Assembly: GCA_022414725.1 (NCBI GenBank)
Contig: CM039463.1
Span: 85,038,620 to 85,102,619 of the forward strand
Reading direction: 5' to 3'
Source of the DNA: Microglena sp. YARC
Taxonomy: Eukaryota > Chlorophyta > Chlorophyceae > Chlamydomonadales > Chlamydomonadaceae
Length of the DNA stretch: 64,000 nt
Position numbers and translations under genes: made by a program. Numbering within the stretch: position 1 is the stretch's first letter; each line of letters begins with the position of its first letter. Below are positions 54,244 through 64,000 of this stretch, piece after piece. The notes beneath the pieces were generated by a model that ran no database searches, had not been told where the DNA came from, and saw nothing but the letters and a program-made list of their open reading frames with translations.

Positions 54244-54305
54244 TGGTTGGCCCCAGCACAAGTGAGCAAGCTGTCCCTTTAACCGCACGCCTCGTCATAC
54301 GGCGT
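54244..54305 (-). repeat. Short dispersed repeat, reverse copy
   Basis: GTTGGCCCCAGCACAAGTGA, then CCTTTAACCGCACGCCTCGT; reverse of the 553 family, directly after the 25-bp array. Confidence 0.5.
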
Positions 54306-54339
54306 AATTTTATGTATTCAAGTCCATCATCACGAGCGC

Positions 54340-55590
54340 TTGTGAACACTGTGTTGGCTGAGATCACTTGTATTCAATGGCTACCATTGTCAGTCTTTTG
54401 TATTCATTTGTATCAGCTGCATTCATTTGTATCGGTTTTATTCAAGGGCATTCAGTTGTATTCAGTTTTATCATTTGCATTCAGTTGTATCCAATGGCTA
54501 CCATTGGCAGTCAGTTGTATTCAGTTGTATTCAGTTGTGTTCAATGGCTACCATTGGGATTCATTTGTATTCAGTTGTATTCAGTTGTATCAGTTGTATT
54601 CAATGGCGTTCAGTTGTATTCAGTTGCATCAGTTGTATTCAATGGCTACAATTGGGAGTCATTTACTCATTTGCATTCAGTTGTATTCAGTTGTATCAGT
54701 TGTATCAGTTGTATTCAGGTGTATCAGTTGTATTCAATGACATTCAGTCGTATTCAGTTGTATCAGTTGATTTCAATGGCATTCAGTTGTATTCAAGTTG
54801 TATCAGTTGCATTCAGTTGTATTCAAGTTGTATTAGTTGCATTTAGTTGTATCAGTTGTATTCAGGTGTATCAGTTGCATTCAGTTGTATTCAGGTGTAT
54901 CAGTTGCATTCAGTTGTATCAGTTGAATTCAATGACATTCAGTTGTATCAGTTGCATTCAGTTGTATCATTTGCATTCAGTTGTATTATAGTTGTATTAG
55001 TTGCATTTAGTTGTTTCAGTTGCATTCAGTTGTATTCAGGTGTATCAGTTGCATTTAGTTGTATTCAGTTGTATTAGTTGCATTCAGTTGTATTCAGGTG
55101 TATCTGTTGCATTCAGTTGTATCAGTTGTATTCAATGACATTCAGTCGTATTCAGTTTTATCAGTTGATTTCAATGGCATTCAGTTGTATTCAAGTTGTA
55201 TCAGTTGCATTCAGTTATATTCAATGACATTCAGCTGTATCAGTTGCATTCAGTTGTATTCAAGTTGTATCAGTTGTATTCAGTTGTATCAGTTGCATTC
55301 AGTTGTATTCAAGTTGTATTAGTTGCATTTAGTTGTATCAGTTGTATTCAATGGAATTCAGTTGTATTCAGGTGTATCAGTTGCATTCAGTTATATTCAT
55401 TGACATTCAGCTGTATCAGTTGCATTCAGTTGTATTCAAGTTGTATCAGTTGTATTCAAGTTGTATTAGTTGCATTTAGTTGTATCAGTTGTATTCAACG
55501 GAATTCAATTGTATTCAGTTGTGTCAGTTGCATTCAGTTGTATTCAAGTTGTATTAGTTGCATTAAGTTGTATCAGTTGTACCGTACACA
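54340..55590 (+). repeat. ATTCAGTTGTATCAGTTG minisatellite, block 1
   Basis: About 1.25 kb composed of TTCAGTTGTA, TCAGTTGCA, CAATGGCTACCATTGG and TTCAAGTTGTA modules in changing order. The SCIQLYQLHSVVF-type frames are artefacts. It lies in the intron after exon 2. Confidence 0.9.
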
Positions 55591-56010
55591 CAGTATTAAC
55601 TGGCAAATGACTTGGCAAGCGACCCTTTGCCAGACTGAATTATAGTAGAAACTGAGCCGGCTGGGTGGCTCGCTAGCTGGCTCGCATTTGCCAAGTATCT
55701 CCAACAACGTCGGTTACCAACAAACTCCTGAAATATGCACTCTCTGCAGTACTCAAACCTACCGCTTCTTAATCCAAAGCGCGTGTGCAGAAATTACGCT
55801 GAGATTTGGAAGGCTGCCTCTATAGTATTCAAAACGAGGATATGCAGCTTGCAAGAGTGGGGCAGCCTGTGGTTGACTGCAATTAGTAACTGGAACCTTT
55901 TGGTTTCACTGTAAAGCGTGGTTAATGCAACCCTCGGCTGGGCAGTCATGGCCCAATGCTGGGTTCCCAGAATTATACAAGCCGAGGATGTGTAGCTTGT
56001 AACTGTGGGC
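55591..56010. other. Unique island between two minisatellite blocks
   Basis: No gene recognised. It contains a ~45-bp direct repeat (GAGGATATGCAGCTTGCAAG near 55839 and GAGGATGTGTAGCTTGTAAC near 55984). Confidence 0.4.
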
Positions 56011-56014
56011 CAGC

Positions 56015-56440
56015 TTGTGTTCAGTTGTATTCAGGTGTATCAGTTACATTCAGTTGTATCAGTTACATTCAGTTGTATTCAATGACATTCAGTTGTATTC
56101 AGTTGTATCAGTTGCATTCAATGGCTACCATTGGCAGTCAGTTGCTTTCAGTTGTATTCAGTTGCATTCAGTTGTATCAGATGTATTCAATGGCTACCAT
56201 TGGCATTCGGTTGTATTCAGTTGCATTCAGTTGTATCAGTTGTATTCAATATTCACCTGTGATCTGAAATGCATGCTGTTTCACCTGTGATCTGACATGC
56301 ATGCTGTTTCACCTGTGATCTGAAATGCATGCTGTTTCACCTGTGATCTGAAATGCATGCTGTTTCCCCTTTGATCTGAAATGCATGCTGTTTCACCTGT
56401 GATCTGAAATGCATGCTGTTTCACCTGTGATCTGAAATAC
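56015..56440 (+). repeat. Minisatellite block 2 and 28-bp array
   Basis: To 56250, the same TTCAGTTGTATC modules as at 54340. Then about seven units of TGATCTGAAATGCATGCTG plus TTTCACCTG (28 bp) to 56440. Confidence 0.85.
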
Positions 56441-56619
56441 CATAATCATAATTACAATGACCCCCCCCCACGCCACGGCCTTCAGACTGGCCCGCGGCTG
56501 CCTAAGGTGGTCAGTCAGAATCCCCCCACATGACCATTCCTATACGGTTATCCCCCCCCCCCCCCCCCCCCTCCCCCCCCCCAAAAAAAACTGTTTCTGA
56601 AATCATGCTGTTTCTCCTG

Positions 56620-57900
56620 CATATAGTGTTTTACGACAACAGAGTACGCCAGCTATGTAAACGATGAACCCACCCATCCCACCTACCTCCCACCCACCCA
56701 TCCTACCCACCCACCCAACTCACTTGCAGGTGTGCCATTCAGAAAGAATGCCACTTAGAAAAAACCTGTTTCTGATTTCATGCTGTTCCACCAGCATTGG
56801 GTGTTTGAGGGTAACAGAGTACGCCAGCTATGTTTCTGAAATGATTGCCGTTTTACCTATTGGTGGTTGACCCCAGTGCAAGCCATCAGGCTGGCCCCCT
56901 CAACCTCACGCCTCTTAATAAGGCGCACAATTTAGTTAGTTAATTTGTTAGTTATCGATTCATTAATTTATTTATCGGTTCATTTATTTATTTATCGATC
57001 CATTTATTTATTTATTTATCGATTCATTTATTTATTTCTTTATTTATTTATTTATTTGTGCTTTTTCACCTACGTAGGGTGTTTGAGAGTAACAGAGTAT
57101 GCCAGCTATGTTTCTGAAATGCATGCCGTTTTACCTATTGGTGGTTGGCCCCAGTGCAAGCAAACAGGCTGGCCCCCTCAACCTCACGCCTCTTAATAAG
57201 GCGCACTATTTAGTTAGTTAATTAGTTAGTTACTTAGTTAGTTAGTTAGTTATCGATTCATTTATTTATTTATTTATCTATTTATTTATTTATCTATTTA
57301 TTTATTAATACGTGCTTTTTCACCTGCGTAGGGTGTTAGGAGACAGCAGAGTACGCCAGCTATGTTTCTGAAATGCATGCTGTTCCTCCTATTGGTGGTT
57401 GCCCCCAGTGCAAGCAAACAGGCTGGCCCCCTCAACCTCACGCCTCTTAATAAGGCGCACTATTTAGTTAGTTAATTAGTTAGTTAGTTAGTTAGTTAGT
57501 TATCGATTCATTTATTTATTTATTTATCTATTTATTTATTTATCTATTTATGTATTTATACGTGCTTTTTCACCTGCGTAGGGTGTAAGGAGACAGCAGA
57601 GTACGCCAGCTATGTTTCTGAAATGCGTGCTGTTCCTCCTATTGGTGGTTGGCCCCAGTGAAGCAAACAGGCTGGCCCCCTCAACCTCAAGCCTCGAATA
57701 AGGCGTATTATTTATTTATTGATTTGTTTATTCCTGTACTATTTATTTATTTAACTATTTATTTATTTGTGCTTTTGTGCTTTTGTGCTTTTGTTTGTTC
57801 ATTCCTGTATATATTGATTGATTAATTGATTTATTTATTTGTGATTTTGTACTTTTTCACCTGCGTAGGGTGTTTGGGGACAGCGGAGTACGCCAGCAAT
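56620..57900 (+). repeat. ~255-bp tandem repeat containing an acceptor-like GTACGCCAG
   Basis: About six units. Full units run TTTTTCACCTGCGTAGGGTG, ACAGCAGAGTACGCCAG, CTATGTTTCTGAAATGCATGC, the short dispersed repeat (CCCCTCAACCTCACGCC) and then long TTAGTTAG / ATTTATTT runs. The last unit leads into the candidate exon at 57.9 kb, which follows the same GTACGCCAG. Two poly-C tracts (56552-56571 and nearby) precede the array. Confidence 0.75.
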
Positions 57901-57922
57901 GCATACGATGAACTGCATAGAG

Positions 57923-58039
57923 AGCGTCAAGCAATCGCTTTTAGAAACAACAGATAACGATAATATGAGTAGCGCCACTTTTGCTTGGGCGGTCTGCTCT
58001 TGCTTCATTGTAGTCGTGGTGCTCTTGCTGACATGGTAA
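57923..58039 (+). CDS. Candidate last exon encoding a C-terminal membrane anchor
   Basis: Frame ending SVKQSLLETTDNDNMSSATF, then AWAVCSCFIVVVVLLLTW and TAA: a polar stretch followed by one ~18-residue hydrophobic segment at the very end, as in tail-anchored proteins such as SNAREs. The frame is open from ATG 57899. An acceptor at CATAGAG|AGC (57922) would join in phase 0 to exon 2 of the gene at 52047; GTACGCCAG (57888-57896) is an alternative with another phase. Linking it to the 52-kb gene is inference from strand, order and phase; intermediate exons may exist. Confidence 0.35.
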   Translation, partial: SVKQSLLETTDNDNMSSATFAWAVCSCFIVVVVLLLTW

Positions 58040-58084
58040 GCTGAAATATCTTCATTCTGCTTGATTTGTACACATCATTGTGAA

Positions 58085-58089
58085 TGACC

Positions 58090-58120
<31 letters not shown>

Positions 58121-58400
58121 ACACACCCTCCTCACACACACACACATCACTCCACTGGCACGATAGCCAACACTCTCCGCCAATTTTCGTATCATCGTGA
58201 ATGCCCCCACCCCCACCCTTACCCCCCCACTCCCACCCCTAGAACTCCACTGGTGTGAGTAAGGGGACTGGCTTTCTGCCTAGCTATTTTGTTGCTGAAT
58301 GAGAGCCCCCCCCCCCCCCCCCCCCCCTCCCTCCACCCCATCCTCCTCCACGCTCCACCCTCTACCCCCACCCCCACCCCCACCCCCCGTGCAGCGCACA
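58085..58400 (+). repeat. Poly-C, CA and CCCCCACC low-complexity stretch
   Basis: Poly-C 58088-58106, an ACACAC run to 58145, CCCCCACCC near 58205-58240, poly-C 58306-58327 and CCACCCCC to 58390. No gene recognised. Confidence 0.85.
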
Positions 58401-58760
58401 CCTACACATACACACACACGCAGCGATGTATATGAGTACCGATAGCATGCATCATTAGGATGATTCTGCTCATTGCTAACTCTCTTACCATGCACAGTCA
58501 CTTTTGCACTTTTGCACTTACCATCCACAGTCACTTTTCTCATCGGGAACTCACTTACCATGCACGATCACTTGTCTTGTTTATAGAAACACAGTGGTGA
58601 GGCACATTGCTCAGTGGCTTATAGCATAATGGTACATTGTTGTTTTCTTGGAAGGTGGATCAAAGATGTGCAATGGATGCTATGATGTGGGCTTGTCTTG
58701 GTTGGTTGGTTGGCTGGAATGCTGGTCTGTTAGAGACTGTACCCAATCATAGACAGTATG
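58400..58760. other. No recognisable gene
   Basis: Three short CTTACCATGCACAGTCACTT-type repeats (58488-58570), then unique sequence. Confidence 0.4.
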
Positions 58761-58764
58761 AATA

Positions 58765-59228
58765 GACAATGAATAGACAGTTTTCATTTACACTGTAGGT
58801 ACGTAAACAATACATAGACACTAAATATACAGTACACAAACATAAACAATATATATGCACTGAATAGACAGTATACATACATAAACAATGTAAAAGCAAT
58901 CAATAGACAGTATAAATACATAAACAATGTGTAAACAATAAATAGACAGTTTGCATACATAAATAATGTAAAAGCAATCAATATGCAGTATACATACATA
59001 AACAATGTTTAAGCAATCAATAGACAGTACACATACATAAACAATATATATGCACTGAATAGACTGTATACATACATGAACAATATGTGGACACAAACAA
59101 TATAAAGAACACTAATTAGACTGTATATATACATGAACAATATATAGACACAAACAATATGAAGAACACTAATTAGACTCTGTATATATATGAACAATGT
59201 ATAGACACAAACAATATGTTGACACTAC
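58765..59228 (+). repeat. ~38-bp minisatellite (part 1)
   Basis: Units of ACATACATAAACAATATATA plus GACACTAAATAGACAGT. It continues at 59550-60310 and in fragments at 61440-61560. The MFMYVYCL/YCLCMYT frames are artefacts. Confidence 0.9.
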
Positions 59229-59549
59229 ATAGACAGTAGTGTTCGTCCTGGGCGGGTTTTACGGGTAATACCCGGGTATTACGGGTAGTACCCTGCGCGT
59301 CGATTAACATTTTGGGCGCGTCGACTCACAAACACCCCCTCGCACGCTGCGTACCGCATAAGAAGTATGCCATCTTCGCCTCCGTAATCGGGTGAGTATG
59401 GTCGCAGGTGCAATTTTTCGTCGACCAGCCTTCCAAAGTTCAGGTATGGCGGCCCAATTACCTAAAAACAACTGGAAACCTGGCAATCGTTGTGAGGTTC
59501 TTGCCGACGCTGTGCACAAAGCTGTGCAGGATGATTTATCAGCTGAGTC
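59229..59549 (+). other. Unique ~320-bp insertion inside the 38-bp array
   Basis: Interrupts the array between two AACAATATATAGACAC units. It begins with a palindromic GGGTAATACCCGGGTATTAC and contains GCGCGTCGA repeats. A plus-strand frame (MAAQLPKNNWKPGNRCEVLA..) of about 40 codons runs into the array. It could be a small transposon; no termini confirmed. Confidence 0.4.
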
Positions 59550-60310
59550 ATACATTAACAATATATAGACACAAACAATAAAAAGAAACTAAATAGGCAG
59601 TATACATACATCAACAATATATGGACACTGAATACATAGTATACATACATCAACAATACATGGACACTAAATACATAGTATACATACACAAACAATATAT
59701 AGACACTAAATAGGCAGTATGCATACATGAGCAATATATAGACACAAACAATAGAAAGACACTAAATAGACAGGATACATACATAAACAATATATTATAT
59801 ATAGACACAAACAATATATAGACACTAAATACGTAGTATACATACATAAACAATATATAGACACAAACAATATGTAGACACTAAATACATAGTATACATA
59901 CATAAACAATATATGGACACTGATAAGGCAGTATACATACATGAACAATATGTAGGCACAAACAATATAAAGGCACTAAATACATAGTATACATACATGA
60001 ACAATATATAGACACTAAATAGGCAGTATGCATCCATGAACAATATATAGACACTAAATAGGCAGTATGCATACATGAACAATATATAGACACTAAATAG
60101 GCAGTATGCATACATGAACAATATATAGACACTAAATAGGCAGTATGCATACATGCACAATATATAGACACAAACAATATAAAGGCACTAAATAGACTGT
60201 GTACATACATAAACAATATATAGACTCTAAAGAGGTAGTATACATACATAAACAATGTATGGGCACTAAATAGACAGTGTGCATACATAAATAATATATA
60301 GACAATAAAT
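59550..60310 (+). repeat. ~38-bp minisatellite (part 2)
   Basis: About 20 units of the same repeat as 58765-59228 (CAATATATAGACACTAAAT, AGGCAGTATGCATACATGAA). Confidence 0.9.
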
Positions 60311-60448
60311 ACCCTCGTTCATGCCGGAAGTAATGGTAAGAACATGTAATGGCAAATGGGTCAAATTTCCTTAAAAGGGGTCTAAATAAAGCATGTCAAA
60401 TTTAACTTTGCAAAGAGGTTCGTGGCTGGAACGAACTCAAGTTGAGAC

Positions 60449-60655
60449 CTGACAAGTTCTAAGAGCGTGTCGCAAGCGACACAGAAAATCGCTTTAGCAG
60501 TCACCGGCAGGGAGTTTCGGAAGTAGTGGAGAAAGTAGCTACTCGTAGCCGAATAGAGCTACAAACATTGAACTACTTTTGCGAAGGATTTTGACCGCTG
60601 CGATGCTGACAACTCAAGTCATGCGCACTCCAACTATGAGCAAAAATGGTGGGTG
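60449..60655 (+). repeat. Dispersed 200-bp repeat, copy 2
   Basis: Close match to 26258-26465 (see that entry). After it lie 60660-61200, where no gene was recognised although several short frames exist. Confidence 0.7.
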
Positions 60656-61202
60656 GGGAGGTGGTCGGAATCGTTCAAACGCCTCGGACCCTCGGACAGA
60701 CGGACGGACATCGGACAGACGGCAGAGAGAGACATGGGGGGAATCTAGGGCTTCAGCCCCGGGACCCCTGGGGGGTCCAGAGGGGGCTAAAGCGAAAACC
60801 AGTCGGCAAAGGGTCGTTTTGCTTGTGTTGCGTTTCCTTGTTACATGTTCACAGAGCGACTTCAAGTTCACATATTGTGTTACTTGGATCCTCTACAGTC
60901 TGCCCAGGCTTGCTGTAAAACCATGTTAAGAATCGGTTCTTAGCCATATTGAATGCATGCTACAATTCAAAGCAGGAGCTGAGGTGAAATTGCTGGCTGG
61001 AGCCATGTAATCAAGTTCAATTTCAAGTAAAATCAAAGCAATTCTAGATTGTTACGATGGAATGGGATAGAAAGTAATTCATGACCAGGTCCAAGACAAA
61101 TCTCAAGAGCTCTAAGAGCTAAGAGTTCTGTTGACCTGGGAATGTCATATGCACGAGTCTGGTCCATAAAAACATACGTTGCGGTCGCATCATCATGGGG
61201 AG

Positions 61203-61205
<3 letters not shown>

Positions 61206-61233
<28 letters not shown>
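61206..61233 (+). repeat. Poly-G tract (28 nt)
   Basis: The only G run among the ten long C/G homopolymers; followed by GGGAGGGAG repeats to 61262. Confidence 0.9.
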
Positions 61234-61439
61234 AAGGAGGGAGGGGAGAGGGAGGGAGGGAGCACATGTGGGGCAGCAGAGTGCGCTTGGAAACGACTCT
61301 CCACCACTGATTTCGAATCTGTGTACTGCCGAGTACAGTAGTAGCCGTTCTGGCAACTTGGCAACAGAAATCCAGCTGGACTGGACTCAGGTTTGAGCAG
61401 AGGGTCATTCGCCAAACCTTTTGCCATTACTTAAGGTGT

Positions 61440-61560
61440 GTACGGTAGACAGTATCCGTACATAAACAATGTATAGAAAAAAAATAGACAGTATACCAGA
61501 GTATACTTACATAAACATTGTGTAAACAATAAATAGACAGTTTGCATACATAAAAAATAT
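61440..61560 (+). repeat. Fragment of the 38-bp minisatellite
   Basis: Three degenerate units (ACATAAACAATGTATAGA, AAATAGACAGT) about 1.1 kb from the main array. 61561-61880 beyond it has C-rich runs but no recognised gene. Confidence 0.7.
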
Positions 61561-61879
61561 ACAGACGGCCTTGGCACAGTGGCAGCTGGAGGCTAAGTTC
61601 TGCATGTAGATATCAAGATGTGATGTGGTTGTGCCTTGGGCCTGATATCACATGTCTTACCCCACCCCACCTCCAGATACTTTCTGTCCTGCCACCCTTC
61701 CCCTGCTCTCCCCCCCACCACCCCAGCACACACACACACCCTCCACCCTTATCCTCCACCCCCCTCTTCCCCAGGGAATTGCAGATCCGTCCAAGATATT
61801 CAGTTGTCCAGACAGAGCTTTAGGAAACAGCAAGCCTTTGGAGGAGTCATTGATTATATTGTATTATTTGGGGGGATAG

Positions 61880-62030
61880 GCAAAATGATACCATATGATA
61901 TCATGTCATCATATGATGCCGGCAGTCTGACTGGGCTAAAGTTACCATTTATATACAATATCATATGATACAATTTGAATGATATCACACGATATTATAC
62001 TCGCCTTTGGTAAAAATCATATGATATGCC
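61880..62030. mobile_element. CATATGATATC MITE, copy 2
   Basis: Same order of blocks as 23465-23594: CCATATGATATCATGTCATC, GATGCCGGCAGTCTGACTGG, CTAAAGTTACCA and ATCATATGATATGCCGG. Confidence 0.6.
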
Positions 62031-62151
62031 GGACTCTAATTATTTTGAAATTAAATTATGCTGATATAAAAACAAATAGGCAAGAGGCAAGAAAGATAAG
62101 GTGGCTCAGTGTTAGAGCAACTGACTGAAACTCGACGAGTCAGCGGTTCAT

Positions 62152-62440
62152 AGCTTTTCATTTCAGCTACAAGCAGCCACTTCTAGGTGGCTCCCTGAGC
62201 TAGCCACTGGGCCAAGCTCCTAGATTTGAACAGTACTGCCAGCTATAAGATGCGCTACGTTGCTATAGGTCTGGCTGGGTAGCAAGCCAGGGGAGCTGCC
62301 TAGTAGCTGTTGCTTTAGGTCTGGCTGGGTAGCAAGCCAGGGGAGCTGCCTAGCAGCTGTTGCTATAGGTCTGGCTGGGTAGCAAGCCAGGGGAGCTACC
62401 TAGAAGCTGCTGCTGGTAGCTGCGACTAAAAGCTACGCAG
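62152..62440. mobile_element. Long-TIR MITE, copy 5, with internal triplication
   Basis: Left end CATTTCAGCTACAAGCAGCC. The right end carries three tandem ~58-bp copies of GTCTGGCTGGGTAGCAAGCC plus AGGGGAGCTGCCTAG. A partial sixth copy lies at 62578-62630 (TTTCAGCTACAAGCAACAGC). Confidence 0.6.
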
Positions 62441-62710
62441 CGATTCAACTCGGCCTCCAGTATGTATGAGGTTGTAGCTTTGTTCTGAGGTTGTAGCTAT
62501 GGGTGTAGCTGAGGCTGTAGCTGTGGGCGTGGCAGAGGCTGTCGCAGGGGTGATGGTGGCAGCTGGTGGTGATGCATAGCTTTTCTTTTCAGCTACAAGC
62601 AACAGCTTCTAGGCAGGTCCCCTGACTGGCTATTCCAATTCCAAGTCCCCCCATGCAATACCCACAGAAACCAGGGAGCATACTAAGCAATGGCTAGGAG
62701 CAGCAAACGC

Positions 62711-62775
62711 ATTGTATGTATGTTACAGTCCAGGGGTTGGCCAAATAGGCTCAAGGGACTTGCCCAACCAAACGC
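62711..62775 (-). repeat. Dispersed repeat (partial copy)
   Basis: TGTATGTTACAGTCCAGGGG, then GGACTTGCCCAACC, as at 25645-25695. Confidence 0.5.
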
Positions 62776-62841
62776 ATTGCTACTTGCGCAGCGGGGCCTG
62801 TGGTCTAGTCAGCCATGTATCAATACATGATAAGTACCGTA

Positions 62842-62895
62842 TGCCTTCTTACATGGCGTGAGGTTGAGGGGGCCAGCCCGTTCGCTTGCACGATT
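62842..62895 (+). repeat. Short dispersed repeat, copy
   Basis: GGCGTGAGGTTGAGGGGGCC, then AGCCCGTTCGCTTGCAC; family at 553 and elsewhere. Confidence 0.55.
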
Positions 62896-62899
62896 ATTT

Positions 62900-64000
62900 A
62901 CTCCAAGCCAACATGGCCAACGACCCAATAGGTGGCCATGTACTTCAAGAAGCCATTGTATTGTTTAGCCTGGAGCAGTGAACCAATTGCTTCTTGCGCA
63001 GCAAGACCTATGGTCTAGTTGGCCATGTTGGCTTGGAGTAGTGAACCAATTGCTCCTTGCGCAGCGGGGCCTATGGTGTAGTCCGCCATGTACTTCTTGG
63101 AGCCGTTGCCTTGTTTAGCCTGGAGCGGTGGACCAATTGCTTCTTGCGCAGCGGGGCCTATGGTGTAGTCCGCCATATACTTCGTGAAGCTGTTGCCTTA
63201 TTTAGCCTGGGGCATTGAACCAATTGCTCCTTGCGCAGCTGGGCCTATGGTCTAGTTGGCCATATACTTCGTGAAGCCGTTGCCTTATTTAGCCTGAAGC
63301 GGTGGACCAATTGCTCCTTGCGCAGCGGGGCCTAGTGTGTAGTCCGCCATATACTTCGTGAAGCCGTTGTCTTGTTTAGCCTGGAGCATTGAACCAATTG
63401 CTCCTTGCGAAGCTGGGCCTATGGTCTAGTTGGCCATATACTTTGTGAAGCCGTTGCCTTATTTAGCCTGGAGCATTGAACCAATTGCTACTTGCGCAGC
63501 TGGGCCTATGGTCGAGTCCGCCATGTTCTTAGTAAAGCTATAGCATCCCCGTTCAACAAATGCCTCAGTGGCACAGCTCCTTGGACGACGAAGGTGCCGG
63601 GTTCGAATCCCTACTGGTGCGCCTTAGTGTTCGAAGTCGCTGTCAACCTCCATGGTAGCTTTGTCCAGGTTAAGTAGCAGCCTGTTCCCTACCGCTGTAA
63701 GACGAGGCTCCCTTCATGCCACCCCCCACCAGGTGTTATCATTACTTAGTTAAGCCGTTGTCTCGTTCAGCCTGGAGCAGTGGACCAATTGCTCCTTGCA
63801 CAGCAGGGCCTATGCCATGTGGTCTAGTTGGCCATGTACTTAGTGAAGCTGGTGTCTCGTTCAGCCTGGAGCAGTGGACCAATTGCTTCTTGCGCAGCGG
63901 GGCCTGTGGTCTAGCTGGCCATGTACTTAGTGACGCCATTGTCTTGTTTGGCCTGGAGCATTGAACCGATTGCTTCTTGCACAACGAGGCCTATGGTCCC
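62900..64000 (+). repeat. ~90-bp minisatellite running to the window end
   Basis: About ten units of GAACCAATTGCTCCTTGCGC, GGGCCTATGGTCTAGT, GGCCATATACTTCGTGAAGC and CGTTGCCTTATTTAGCCTGG. Interrupted by the SINE at 63540-63743. Extent beyond the window unknown. Confidence 0.85.
63540..63743 (+). mobile_element. tRNA-derived SINE, copy 3
   Basis: Most complete copy: tRNA-like head with TGCCTCAGTGGCACAGCTCC and B-box GGTTCGAATCC, body with GTGCGCCTTAGTGTTCGAAG and AGTCGCTGTCAACC, and tail CACCAGGTGTTATCATTA. Inserted in a minisatellite unit with a near-duplication CTTAGTAAAGC / CTTAGTTAAGC at its ends. Confidence 0.75.

Noticed and set aside
54201..56290. Cys/Ile/Gln/Tyr-rich frames (CISCIQLY patterns)
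   Set aside because: Generated by the TTCAGTTGTATC minisatellite.
58784..60288. Minus-strand frames rich in Tyr, Cys, Met and Val that look like membrane proteins
   Set aside because: Generated by the ~38-bp A/T-rich minisatellite; periodicity follows the repeat unit.

Overview
This is a nuclear window from a eukaryote, most likely a green alga. It has multi-exon genes with GT-AG introns, a MAP kinase with the TDY activation loop known from plants and green algae, LINE and Copia-type retroelements, MITEs and very large tandem arrays. The repeat load would suit a prasinophyte such as Cymbomonas, but that is a guess. There is no bacterial operon, CRISPR array or canonical tRNA/rRNA gene. A 1000-base run of N (10111-11110) is an assembly gap.

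Layout. 1-1.4 kb: two hAT-like MITEs and a tRNA-derived SINE. 1.37-1.59 kb: a candidate exon, followed by an ~8.5 kb G/T-rich minisatellite that runs to the gap. 11-17.4 kb: further minisatellites and a degenerate CTGA tract. 17.6-24.3 kb (minus strand): a TDY-type MAP kinase, reconstructed here as five exons; its intron 4 is almost wholly a 31-bp minisatellite. 24.3-27.9 kb: repeats only. 27.9-34.4 kb (minus): a five-exon, 1203-residue CASC3/Barentsz/MLN51-like exon-junction-complex protein with an acidic repeat region, a SELOR/Btz domain, an RGG repeat region and a Gln-rich tail. 34.4-37.7 kb: repeats and one doubtful ORF. 37.75-49.3 kb: a nested transposon stack. A decayed LINE (minus; endonuclease end, RT remnant, RNase H, zinc finger, possible RLE-like tail) was hit by a 5.9 kb gag-protease Copia-type element (plus), which in turn carries a SINE, a MITE and a second LINE fragment. 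49.3-51.4 kb: pentanucleotide and tetranucleotide satellites. 52.0-58.0 kb (plus): an unrecognised gene with two supported exons and a possible tail-anchor exon. 58-64 kb: minisatellites, MITEs and another SINE copy.

Main result. At least three tandem arrays start inside an exon and carry that exon's 3' end plus its 5' splice site in their units: the 31-bp array in the kinase (GAG|GTGAGC), the 25-bp array at 53967 (CAA|GTGAGT) and the ~91-bp array from 1.6 kb (CAA|GTAAGT). Intron 3' ends show related behaviour: acceptor-containing duplications lie upstream of the last kinase exon and of the 57.9 kb exon, and pyrimidine-tract repeats precede kinase exon 4. This suggests that splice junctions in this genome act as seeds for tandem amplification, giving introns with dozens of identical candidate donors. 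The two large gene models hang together by splice phase and domain order; all exon calls come from reading the sequence, without transcript data.
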